A stretch of 17,815 nt of DNA. Source: Gammaproteobacteria bacterium. GTDB taxonomy: Bacteria; Pseudomonadota; Gammaproteobacteria; Nitrosococcales; Methylophagaceae. This document shows positions 6,748-13,971 of this stretch, piece after piece. The stretch lies in NCBI GenBank assembly GCA_002402245.1, contig NVVP01000015.1, forward strand, positions 3,498-21,312, in the 5' to 3' direction. A program made the translations under genes and the position numbers. Under the pieces are notes generated by a model. It saw only the letters and a list, made by a program, of their open reading frames with translations. It ran no database searches and was not told the DNA's origin. Positions within the stretch are counted from its first letter, which is position 1. Every line of letters begins with the position of its first letter.

Positions 6748-9495
6748 ATGACTCAGCCCGCCCCCTTTATCCTTGTTGATGGTTCCTCTTACCTCTACCG
6801 TGCTTATCATGCGATGAGTCAGGCTAATTTAACCAATGCCGAAGGCCAAGCTACAGGGGCTATTTACGGCGTAGTTAATATGCTTAAAAAGTTGTTAGAT
6901 CAATATAACCCTAAACTTGTTGCGGTTGTTTTTGATGCTAAAGGTAAAACCTTTCGTAATGATCTTTATGCTGAATACAAAGCCACCCGGCCGCCGATGC
7001 CTGATGATTTGCGCGAGCAAATTGAGCCGCTGCATGATGTCGTACGTGCAATGGGCTTCCCTCTTCTAATGGTTGATGGGGTAGAAGCTGATGATGTAAT
7101 CGGCACTTTGGCACAACAAGCAACAGACTTAAAAATACCGACGCTAATCTCAACAGGTGATAAGGATATGGCTCAATTGGTTAATGACTATGTCACCTTA
7201 ATCAATACCATGAGCAATACCACCACCGATATTCAAGCTGTTCATGATAAATACGGTATTGCACCTAATCGTATTATCGACTTCTTAGCGCTGATGGGCG
7301 ATAAGGTTGATAATATTCCCGGCGTGCCTAGTGTCGGCCCCAAAACAGCAACCAAACTATTACAACAATATGACTCATTAATAGGTGTGATCGAACATGC
7401 CGATGAAGTAAAAGGAAAAATGGGCGAAAAATTACGTGATGCGGCGGAGGCCTTACCTTTATCTTATGAGCTGGCCACCATTAAATTAGATGTGCCGCTT
7501 GATGATACGCCAACGACCCTCACTTTAAAGCCTCAAGATGATGGCGCACTATTAACCCTATTTAAACATCTTGAATTTAAATCATGGACAGCCGCATTGG
7601 TACGAAAATCGAATCAGCCTGCAAGTACGCAGGCGGAGGCTAAAACATCACCTAATATTACCGCCCTGCCTGAAGCACCCAAAGAACAGCATTATGAAAC
7701 CATTCTAACGGAAGACCGTTTGCAGTTTTGGCTGAAAGCGTTAAAGCAATCTTCTCTATTTGCCTTTGATACTGAAACTACCAGCCTTAATTATCTTGAT
7801 GCGCGTATTGTTGGCTTATCATTCTGTATTGAAGCAGGTACGGCCGCTTATTTACCTCTTTGTCATGATTATTTAGGTGCCCCCACACAATTAGATTTGG
7901 ACTATGTATTAGGCCTGTTTAAACCTTTACTTGAAGATCCTAAGCAATTTAAAGTCGGTCAAAACCTAAAATATGATCGCCACATTCTGCTAAATCACAA
8001 TATTGATTTACAAGGCATTCAGCATGACACTATGCTGCAATCTTATGTATTAGATAGCACCGCCACTCGTCATGATATGGACTCGCTGGCAGAAAAGTAT
8101 CTTGGCCGAAGCACTATTCATTTTGAAGATATTGCCGGTAAAGGAAAAAAACAGCTGACCTTTAACCAAATTGATCTTGAGCAAGCAGCGCCTTATGCAG
8201 CCGAAGATGCAGATATCACCCTACAACTTCATCAAACCCTGTGGCCACAATTACAAGCAATTGCCGAACTAGAAAAAGTCTATATTGAACTTGAAATGCC
8301 ATTATTACCGGTAATCAATCGCCTTGAGCGTAATGGTGTGAATATTGACATTTGGATGCTGCAGCAACAAAGCGATGAGTTAGGTTATAAAATCGATAAA
8401 CTTGAGCAACAAGCATGGGATATGGCCGGTGAAGAGTTCAACCTTGGCTCGCCTAAACAACTCGGCACTATTTTGTACGAAAAGTTAGAGTTACCTATTC
8501 GAAAGAAAACCCCTAAAGGTCAACCCTCTACGGCAGAAAGTGTTTTGCAGGAACTTGCTGATGATGGTTATGAGTTACCGCAAGTGATTATGCAGTACCG
8601 TAGTTTAAGTAAATTAAAGTCCACTTATACTGATCGACTACCTGAGCAAGTTAATCGCTCAACAGGCCGAGTCCATACTTCTTATCACCAAGCAGTGACG
8701 GCAACGGGTAGATTATCATCCTCAGATCCTAATTTACAAAACATCCCTATCCGTAGTGAAGAAGGCCGTCGCATTCGTCAAGCCTTTGTTGCACCAGAAG
8801 GCTATACCTTACTCGCAGCCGATTACTCTCAGATTGAATTACGCATCATGGCCCATCTCTCACAAGATAAAGGCCTATTAGATGCCTTCTCGGCAGGCGA
8901 AGATATTCACCGCCATACCGCAGCAGAAATATTTAATGTCGCGATTGATGAGGTCACAACAGATCAACGTCGTAGTGCTAAAGCCATTAACTTTGGTTTG
9001 ATTTATGGCATGTCAGCTCATGGCTTATCCAAACAACTAGGTATTGAGCGTCATCAAGCCGCTGATTATATGACAAGCTACTTTGCTCGTTACCCTGGTG
9101 TAAAACAGTATATGGAAAGCACCCGTGCACAGGCTAAATTAGATGGTTATGTTGAAACCTTATTTGGCCGCCGTTTATTCTTACCTGAAATTAATGCCAG
9201 TAACGGCATGCGTCGCCAATATGCCGAGCGTACCGCGATAAACGCACCCATGCAAGGTACTGCAGCTGATATTATCAAGCGCGCAATGATTGATATTAAT
9301 CAGTGGCTTAACTATGCTAATGTATCAATCAATATGGTCATGCAGGTACATGATGAACTTGTGTTCGAAGTTCCTGTAGACAAAATAGAATCTGCTAGAG
9401 AAAAAATAGCACATTATATGACTCATGCAGTCAAGCTAGATGTTCCTCTTGAGGTCAGTATTGATACGGGGGACAACTGGGAACAAGCACATTAA
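6748..9495 (+). CDS. polA: DNA polymerase I
   Basis: Full-length DNA polymerase I of 915 residues, for Okazaki-fragment processing and repair gap filling. The N-terminal 5' nuclease (about 1-290) has ILVDGSSYLYRAYHAM, EADDVIGTLA, STGDKDMAQLV and the helix-hairpin region GDKVDNIPGVPSVGPKTA. The 3'-5' proofreading domain (about 320-510) keeps its metal ligands in FAFDTETTSL (D341, E343), so proofreading should be active. The polymerase domain has motif A DYSQIELRIMAHLS (D692), motif B RRSAKAINFGLIYG (K745) and motif C QVHDELVFE (H868, D869). The start at 6748 follows AGAAGAGA. It diverges from the DUF2782/thrB unit across a 104-base gap. No strong hairpin-plus-T terminator directly follows the stop, so transcription may run into the next region. 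Confidence 0.98.
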   Translation: MTQPAPFILVDGSSYLYRAYHAMSQANLTNAEGQATGAIYGVVNMLKKLLDQYNPKLVAVVFDAKGKTFRNDLYAEYKATRPPMPDDLREQIEPLHDVVRAMGFPLLMVDGVEADDVIGTLAQQATDLKIPTLISTGDKDMAQLVNDYVTLINTMSNTTTDIQAVHDKYGIAPNRIIDFLALMGDKVDNIPGVPSVGPKTATKLLQQYDSLIGVIEHADEVKGKMGEKLRDAAEALPLSYELATIKLDVPLDDTPTTLTLKPQDDGALLTLFKHLEFKSWTAALVRKSNQPASTQAEAKTSPNITALPEAPKEQHYETILTEDRLQFWLKALKQSSLFAFDTETTSLNYLDARIVGLSFCIEAGTAAYLPLCHDYLGAPTQLDLDYVLGLFKPLLEDPKQFKVGQNLKYDRHILLNHNIDLQGIQHDTMLQSYVLDSTATRHDMDSLAEKYLGRSTIHFEDIAGKGKKQLTFNQIDLEQAAPYAAEDADITLQLHQTLWPQLQAIAELEKVYIELEMPLLPVINRLERNGVNIDIWMLQQQSDELGYKIDKLEQQAWDMAGEEFNLGSPKQLGTILYEKLELPIRKKTPKGQPSTAESVLQELADDGYELPQVIMQYRSLSKLKSTYTDRLPEQVNRSTGRVHTSYHQAVTATGRLSSSDPNLQNIPIRSEEGRRIRQAFVAPEGYTLLAADYSQIELRIMAHLSQDKGLLDAFSAGEDIHRHTAAEIFNVAIDEVTTDQRRSAKAINFGLIYGMSAHGLSKQLGIERHQAADYMTSYFARYPGVKQYMESTRAQAKLDGYVETLFGRRLFLPEINASNGMRRQYAERTAINAPMQGTAADIIKRAMIDINQWLNYANVSINMVMQVHDELVFEVPVDKIESAREKIAHYMTHAVKLDVPLEVSIDTGDNWEQAH

Positions 9496-9526
9496 TTTAT
9501 TTTGAAATAAACTCAAGGAGATGTTT

Positions 9527-9589
9527 ATGAACGTACATTATTTAAATCTAGCCTCGAAATCCCAGAAAATAGTGCCGTCTTCACCATAA
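9527..9589 (+). CDS. Possible 20-residue leader peptide or small-gene remnant
   Basis: A short ORF (20 codons) starts 31 bases after the polA stop. Its ATG has the best Shine-Dalgarno of the area, AAGGAG at 9515-9520 with six-base spacing. An in-frame ATG at 9521 sits too close to that site. The peptide begins MNVHYLNLASKS and ends VPSSP, with Pro immediately before TAA, a context known to slow termination. Its last codons overlap one arm of two mutually exclusive hairpins (9573-9611). It may be a regulatory leader peptide, an independent small protein, or the start of a broken gene; I do not recognise a family. Confidence 0.3.
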   Translation: MNVHYLNLASKSQKIVPSSP

Positions 9590-9611
9590 CTTATTACGGC
9601 AATTATTGCCG
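9573..9611 (+). repeat. Competing inverted repeats (alternative hairpins)
   Basis: Three short arms can pair in two exclusive ways. TGCCGT (9573-9578) is complementary to ACGGCA (9596-9601). The same second arm, as CGGCAAT (9597-9603), is complementary to ATTGCCG (9605-9611), forming a perfect 15-base palindrome with central T at 9604. As RNA the second hairpin would be a 5-bp stem with a 5-base loop. No T-run follows, so it is not a normal terminator. GCCGATCA at 9608-9615 also resembles a FliA (sigma-28) -10 element, with a TAAC (9587) two bases too far upstream to be a good -35. Confidence 0.45.
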
Positions 9612-9666
9612 ATCATTCAATAACTTATCTTAATAGGCCGCATTAAACCTAGCGTAAGATGATGGC

Positions 9667-9694
9667 TTGATAGTTGCTTAAAGCAAGATAATAT
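9667..9694 (+). promoter_or_regulatory. Candidate promoter with palindrome in spacer, before PAS gene
   Basis: TTGATA (9667-9672) and TAATAT (9689-9694) are separated by 16 bases, resembling a sigma-70 promoter that would start about 18 bases before the PAS gene ATG. The spacer contains a perfect 13-base palindrome, TTGCTT-A-AAGCAA (9674-9686), a likely protein-binding dyad. The leader left after such a start would be very short with no strong ribosome site, which weakens the proposal. Confidence 0.3.
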
Positions 9695-9718
9695 ATCACT
9701 ATATTTTACCGCACTCTA

Positions 9719-10252
9719 ATGGGGCATATTTTGGACATAAAAATAATACCTACATCTGAAGAAATTGTTATGGAAGAAAATGATTTCATTGTTTCTAGAA
9801 CGGATGTCAAAGGCAGGATAAGCTACGGCAATGAAATATTTATTCGTTTTTCAGGCTTTGAAGAGGAAGACCTCATCGGCCAGCCTCATAATATTATTCG
9901 TCACCCCGATATGCCTCGAGCTGTTTATCGCTTCATGTGGCAACGCTTACAGGCAAAACAAGAGTTTTTCGGCATTGTAAAAAATCTGTGCAAATCAGGG
10001 GCTTACTACTGGACTTTTGCCAGTGTCAAACCAAGCTATCAAGAAGGCGAATTAAACGGCTACTATTCTATTCGCCGCAAACCCTCTGCCGAAATAGTGA
10101 GAACAATGACTGCACTTTATAAGCAGATGATTGAAGAAGAAGCAAGACACTCAAGCAGCAAAGCATCAATGGATGCTTCATTTAAACTTCTCACTGATTT
10201 ACTAGCGAAACAAGACATCTCATACGATGAGTTTGTTTACACCCATGCTTAA
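9719..10252 (+). CDS. Stand-alone Aer-like PAS sensor protein (CetB-like)
   Basis: Soluble protein of 177 residues made of one PAS domain plus a helical tail. The PAS domain closely resembles the FAD-binding PAS of the aerotaxis receptor Aer. It has SRTDVKGRISYGNEIF (N38), then GQPHNIIRHPDMPRA with the R61-H62-P63-D64 signature that in Aer is needed for FAD binding, and GIVKNLCKSGAYYWTFASVKP; the Trp of Aer in this last stretch is Phe (QEFFGIVKN). Unlike Aer it has no membrane anchor, HAMP or signalling domain, and these are probably supplied by the chemoreceptor encoded 104 bases downstream. The arrangement resembles the bipartite CetB/CetA energy-taxis receptor of Campylobacter. Starts at ATG 9719 or ATG 9770 (MEENDF) are both possible; neither has a strong ribosome site. 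Its last 35 codons recur, decayed, after the stop. Confidence 0.82.
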   Translation: MGHILDIKIIPTSEEIVMEENDFIVSRTDVKGRISYGNEIFIRFSGFEEEDLIGQPHNIIRHPDMPRAVYRFMWQRLQAKQEFFGIVKNLCKSGAYYWTFASVKPSYQEGELNGYYSIRRKPSAEIVRTMTALYKQMIEEEARHSSSKASMDASFKLLTDLLAKQDISYDEFVYTHA

Positions 10253-10256
10253 CTAA

Positions 10257-10364
10257 CAAAGACACACAAGTAGCAAAGAAGCAATGGATGCTTCGCTGTC
10301 AATATTAATGGATTTACTTGCTGATAATAATTTATCATCTGGAAGTGATTTGTCCCATGTCTAA
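10257..10364 (+). pseudogene. Decayed second copy of the PAS-protein C-terminal tail
   Basis: The gap between the PAS and chemoreceptor genes encodes, in one frame, a diverged copy of the last 35 residues of the PAS protein. Bases 10260-10364 read RHTSSKEAMDASLSILMDLLA and on to HV-stop, against RHSSSKASMDASFKLLTDLLA and on to HA-stop at 10145-10252. By eye 15 of the first 26 codons agree, and the ends differ by one codon. An in-frame TAA (10254-10256) closes the frame upstream, so only the tail remains. The first ATG (10284) would give 26 residues, ending at 10364, eight bases inside the chemoreceptor gene. It is either the relic of a deleted tandem PAS gene or a partial duplication; it might still be translated and coupled to the next gene. 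Confidence 0.65.
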
Positions 10365-11835
10365 TAAAATAAGAATTTTCCTGTTAGCGGCCTTGGTCAT
10401 TGTGATGACTTTAGCTTTTACCTTCATTTATGAAGCAAGCCTATGGTTTTTAATCGCTATTCCTATCGCTATTTTTACTGCCCTAACAGCAAAAACAGAA
10501 GTGAGCCTCGCCTCGCCTATGATGCAAAAAGCGTTAACCATGTTAACCGAAGTGCGTATGGGGCGACTGTCATACCGTATCACCCACACCCCCAAAAATG
10601 ACCCTTTTTATGGCCTAGCTTGGGCGCTAAATAATGCTCTTGATCAAATCGAAGCAGTCATGCATGAATCGGAGTCTTCATTTACAGCGGCTAAGTGGCA
10701 AGAATATTATCGAAAACCCTTAATCAAAGGTATTAGTTCAGGGTTCCACCCTCAATTAGAAAATGTAAATACATCGATTGATGCTTTAGCCAGTTCATTC
10801 TGGAAGCAGCAACAGGATGAAATGTTTTCAATTTTAGGTAAGCAAAAATCTGAAAACCTACTTGATAATATTGCTCATACTCAAGCGGATCTTAATAATA
10901 TTGCTAGTGATATGAGTGTGGTTGAAGGTTTGTCAAAAGAGTCACTTGATAGCTCGGTACATAATCAAGGTAATGCCAATACCCTACAAGATAGCTTAAA
11001 TATTATTGTGGACAAGTCAACGGCTATGCGAACAAGCTCACAAGAGTTATCTGATAGTAGTGAAGAAATAAAGAATATGGTAACCATGATTGTAGGCGTC
11101 GCAGAGCAAACAAACCTATTAGCCCTTAATGCAGCGATTGAAGCAGCCCGAGCTGGCGAACACGGCCGGGGTTTTGCCGTGGTAGCTGATGAAGTTAAAA
11201 AACTAGCCAGTACCACAAAAGATGCCGCTGGCCAAATTGCCAGTATTATTGGTCGTTTTTCTACTGCAAGTCAAATTATGGCTGAAGATACAGAAACAAT
11301 GGCTTCCGTCTCTAATAATTCTAAAAAGCTTATTGATGAGTTCAAGATTAGTTTTGACCGCTTAGCCGCTAGTGCCCAGCAGAGCTATGAAATGGTCTCA
11401 AATACACAAATAATCTGTAATACGGCATTAATAAAAGTCGATCACTCTATTTATATGCAACGTGCTTATTATGCTGTTGAAACTAATGATGCGCTTGGAG
11501 AAGCTGCCGAAGCCGTGGCCGTTGACCACCTTGGCTGTCGCTTTGGTGAATGGTATGACTCTGGTGATGGTAAAGAACAATATAGTCATCTTCCTGTTTA
11601 TAAACAAATACAAGATCCACATCGCCGAGTTCATAGCAATGTTCATAGTGCTATGGCCGTGCTCAAACAAAACTGGCAACAAAGTAAAGAGCTACAGACC
11701 AAGTTATTAGCAGGCTTTACTCAAGCTGAAAATGCGAGTGCCGAATTAGTTAAACTAATCGACCAATTGGCTGAAGAGAAAAAGCATTTTGAAACAACAT
11801 CAAAAACGACCACAAACTCAATCGATTTATTTTAA
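10357..11835 (+). CDS. Short membrane chemoreceptor with C-terminal CZB zinc domain
   Basis: Methyl-accepting chemotaxis protein of 492 residues. Two adjacent hydrophobic segments (about 6-24 and 28-44) form a membrane hairpin with almost no periplasmic loop, so sensing must be cytoplasmic or through a partner. A linker (about 60-150) contains NNALDQIEAV and EYYRKPLIKGISSGFHP. The signalling tip is AEQTNLLALNAAIEAARAGE (about 249-268), continuing as HGRGFAVVADEVKKLA. Residues 362-425 form a CZB domain: His-x-Ile, 28 residues, C-R-F-G-E-W (C393), 22 residues, H-R-R-V-H, fitting the known zinc-ligand spacing. A coiled-coil tail follows without an NWETF-type pentapeptide. ATG 10357 is chosen over an upstream TTG (10318) because it has GGAAG eleven bases ahead and starts directly at a membrane segment. 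Its probable sensory partner is the PAS protein upstream, with a bacterial chemotaxis kinase encoded elsewhere. Confidence 0.9.
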   Translation: MSNKIRIFLLAALVIVMTLAFTFIYEASLWFLIAIPIAIFTALTAKTEVSLASPMMQKALTMLTEVRMGRLSYRITHTPKNDPFYGLAWALNNALDQIEAVMHESESSFTAAKWQEYYRKPLIKGISSGFHPQLENVNTSIDALASSFWKQQQDEMFSILGKQKSENLLDNIAHTQADLNNIASDMSVVEGLSKESLDSSVHNQGNANTLQDSLNIIVDKSTAMRTSSQELSDSSEEIKNMVTMIVGVAEQTNLLALNAAIEAARAGEHGRGFAVVADEVKKLASTTKDAAGQIASIIGRFSTASQIMAEDTETMASVSNNSKKLIDEFKISFDRLAASAQQSYEMVSNTQIICNTALIKVDHSIYMQRAYYAVETNDALGEAAEAVAVDHLGCRFGEWYDSGDGKEQYSHLPVYKQIQDPHRRVHSNVHSAMAVLKQNWQQSKELQTKLLAGFTQAENASAELVKLIDQLAEEKKHFETTSKTTTNSIDLF

Positions 11836-12054
11836 TGTTTAAGCTAAGTTTAAGATAATAATCGTCAGCAAAACTAGCGTTGACTCCGACTTACTGCTGA
11901 TACGGCGTAGAATTAACTAAACCATTTTCTCATTATTCAAACAGTGTATTTATTTTGTGGGTATCAAAGCAATCTTACTTAGTAATAGCACACGATTAGA
12001 AGTTAATTTAACGCGGAGAGCCACTGGATGATGGGATGGTGCTTATCCAGAGGT
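11836..12054. other. Intergenic region between convergent genes, weak inverted repeats
   Basis: The chemoreceptor and diguanylate cyclase genes converge on this 219-base gap. Two weak inverted repeats are visible: TCAGCA (11865-11870) with TGCTGA (11895-11900), and CTGGAT (12024-12029) with ATCCAG (12045-12050), the latter extendable to about eight pairs with one G-T. Neither is followed by a T-run on either strand, so neither is a convincing intrinsic terminator. I see no gene here. Confidence 0.5.
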
Positions 12055-12996
12055 TTAGTGTAAGGTTGAGTCAAGCACGATTTGATTTCGACCTAGATCT
12101 TTAGCTTTGTATAAGGCTTTATCAGCCGCTTTAATTAATTTACTGGCGACAATTTTATCATCACCATCATTATCAAGCTGTATCGTAGCCACACCTGAAC
12201 TTATCGTAATATGATCGGCCACAGCAGAATAACCATGAGATAAATTTAATTTATTAATGGCCGTGCGAATAGATTCAGCAATAGCTAATGCTCCATCATT
12301 ATCTGTTTCAGGCAGAATAATACCAAACTCTTCCCCCCCATAACGTGCGACTAAATCACCCGGTCTTTTTGATACTTTTGCCATGGTTATAGCCACATAT
12401 TTTAAGCAGCTATCACCCGCTTGATGCCCATAGTTATCATTATAGGGCTTAAAAAAATCAATATCGCACATCACTAGTGACAAGGGTTTTTCTGTTCGGC
12501 CAGCCCTTTTAATTTCTTTTGCTAATACTTCATCAAAATAACGGCGGTTTGCAATGCCTGTTAAGCCATCTTTCACAGTCATCATACGTAAGTCATAATT
12601 TGCTTTTTGTAATTGCTCACGCATATTAACAAGTCGCTGCATAGCTCTTAATTTTGCATTCAGCACTACGGATTCAACCGGTTTGGTTAAATAATCATCC
12701 CCACCCGCATCAATCGCTTTTTCAATATCTTTTGACTTCGTCATGGCAGATAAAAAGATAATAGGGATCCAATCTTCATCCTGCTCACAAATGGCTCTAA
12801 TTTCTCTTGCCGCCTCAATACCATCTTTAACGGGCATCACAATGTCCATTAGAATCAAGTCAGGTCGTTCCAGATGAAATTGATCAATCGCTTCTTGACC
12901 ATTATTAACGATTTCAATTTCATGACCTGCTTTTTCAATATAGGCGCGAATAAGAATCTGGTTTGTTCGAGAATCTTCCGCTAATAATACTTTCAT
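12055..12996 (-). CDS. Response regulator diguanylate cyclase (REC-GGDEF, PleD/WspR-like)
   Basis: Cytoplasmic two-domain signalling enzyme of 313 residues that makes c-di-GMP from two GTP. The receiver domain (1-120) has the acidic pair E7-D8, phosphoacceptor D51 in LILMDIVMP, S83 and K105 in DDYLTKPVE, so phosphorylation by an unlinked histidine kinase is expected. The GGDEF domain (about 140-313) has DGLTGIANRR, CDIDFFKPYNDNYGH and the active site GGEEF (220-224). The RxxD inhibitory site R211-P-G-D214 lies exactly five residues before GGEEF, so product feedback inhibition should operate. No histidine kinase gene is adjacent. The gene lies 61 bases downstream of xerC on the same strand; it may be read through from that operon or have its own promoter. 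The two flanking signalling genes make a chemotaxis/c-di-GMP neighbourhood. Confidence 0.93.
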   Translation of the reverse strand: MKVLLAEDSRTNQILIRAYIEKAGHEIEIVNNGQEAIDQFHLERPDLILMDIVMPVKDGIEAAREIRAICEQDEDWIPIIFLSAMTKSKDIEKAIDAGGDDYLTKPVESVVLNAKLRAMQRLVNMREQLQKANYDLRMMTVKDGLTGIANRRYFDEVLAKEIKRAGRTEKPLSLVMCDIDFFKPYNDNYGHQAGDSCLKYVAITMAKVSKRPGDLVARYGGEEFGIILPETDNDGALAIAESIRTAINKLNLSHGYSAVADHITISSGVATIQLDNDGDDKIVASKLIKAADKALYKAKDLGRNQIVLDSTLH

Positions 12997-13057
12997 GTTA
13001 TCGACCTAGCATCCTTTAATTTAGAGTTCGACCTAGCTTACTTACTTCATTTCTATA

Positions 13058-13960
13058 TTATTTTTTCTTTGCCCGAGGATGAGCTCGGTCATAAACATTC
13101 GCTAAGTGCTGGAAATCAACATGGGTATATATTTGAGTGGTAGAAATATCGGTATGGCCTAATAATTCTTGCACAGCACGCAAGTCACCACTCGCTTCTA
13201 ACATATGAGAAGCAAACGCATGACGAAGACGATGTGGGTGTACTTTATCTGAAATAGCCTGTTGTTTTCCCCAGTGGTTCAACCTTTTCTGAATTGAACG
13301 TATTCCTAAGCGTCGCCCTTGTTTGGTTATAAATAAAGCTGTTTGTTCAAAAAAAGCTAACTTATCACGCCACTCAAGCCATACATTCAAGGCATCCATG
13401 GCTTTCCGCCCGATAGGAACAACCCGACTTTTATTGCCTTTTCCTGTGACAAAAACAAGTTTGTCACTAAAATCAATATCACGTAAATTTAAACTTGCTA
13501 GTTCGGCAAGCCGTAATCCCGACGAATAAAACAGCTCCATTATCGCCCTATCTCGGCACGCAAGCATATTGTTTTGCTTGGTATTATCTAGTAAAGCCGA
13601 CATTTGATCTACATCTAATGTTGCAGGTAAGCGTTTTTCACTCTTGGGGGCTTGTACTGCTTGCGCGGGGTTATTTTCAGCCAAACCTTCCTTCATTAAA
13701 AATCGATAAAAACTGCGGATTGCGGACAAACAGCGTTGAATCGATTTACCTGATAAACCTTGACTATGTAATCCCACTATAAACTGGCGTATGTGGTTAC
13801 TTTTTATTTCCGTCCATTGTAGTAATTTATTATCAGCACAAAAAAGAATAAAACTCTTCAAGTCACGCCGGTAGTTAGTAACTGTATGCACAGACATTCG
13901 TCGCTCTTGACTTAAATAGTTTAAAAAGTCATTTACATCCGCTTGCTGATTACTGTCCAT
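13058..13960 (-). CDS. xerC: Tyrosine recombinase XerC
   Basis: Site-specific tyrosine recombinase of 300 residues, which with XerD resolves chromosome dimers at dif near the division septum. The N-terminal SAM-like DNA-binding domain (about 8-90) precedes a catalytic domain with the complete set of residues: R150 in SSGLRLAEL, K174 in GKGNKSRVVP, H243 and R246 in HPHRLRHAFASHML, H269 in LLGHTDISTTQ and nucleophile Y278 in IYTHV. XerC rather than XerD is supported by position behind dapF and DUF484, the order found in E. coli, Pseudomonas and many gammaproteobacteria. It starts at ATG 13960, eleven bases after the DUF484 stop, with little ribosome-site signal, suggesting translational coupling. 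Confidence 0.95.
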   Translation of the reverse strand: MDSNQQADVNDFLNYLSQERRMSVHTVTNYRRDLKSFILFCADNKLLQWTEIKSNHIRQFIVGLHSQGLSGKSIQRCLSAIRSFYRFLMKEGLAENNPAQAVQAPKSEKRLPATLDVDQMSALLDNTKQNNMLACRDRAIMELFYSSGLRLAELASLNLRDIDFSDKLVFVTGKGNKSRVVPIGRKAMDALNVWLEWRDKLAFFEQTALFITKQGRRLGIRSIQKRLNHWGKQQAISDKVHPHRLRHAFASHMLEASGDLRAVQELLGHTDISTTQIYTHVDFQHLANVYDRAHPRAKKK

Positions 13961-13971
13961 AATAGTAATAA

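Noticed and set aside
10318..10356. TTG start extending the chemoreceptor by 13 residues
   Set aside because: The extension lies in the decayed PAS-tail copy in another frame, whereas ATG 10357 has an upstream GGAAG and begins just before the first membrane segment.
12024..12050. CTGGAT/ATCCAG hairpin as terminator between convergent genes
   Set aside because: It has a weak stem, a loop of about 11-15 bases and no T-run on either strand.
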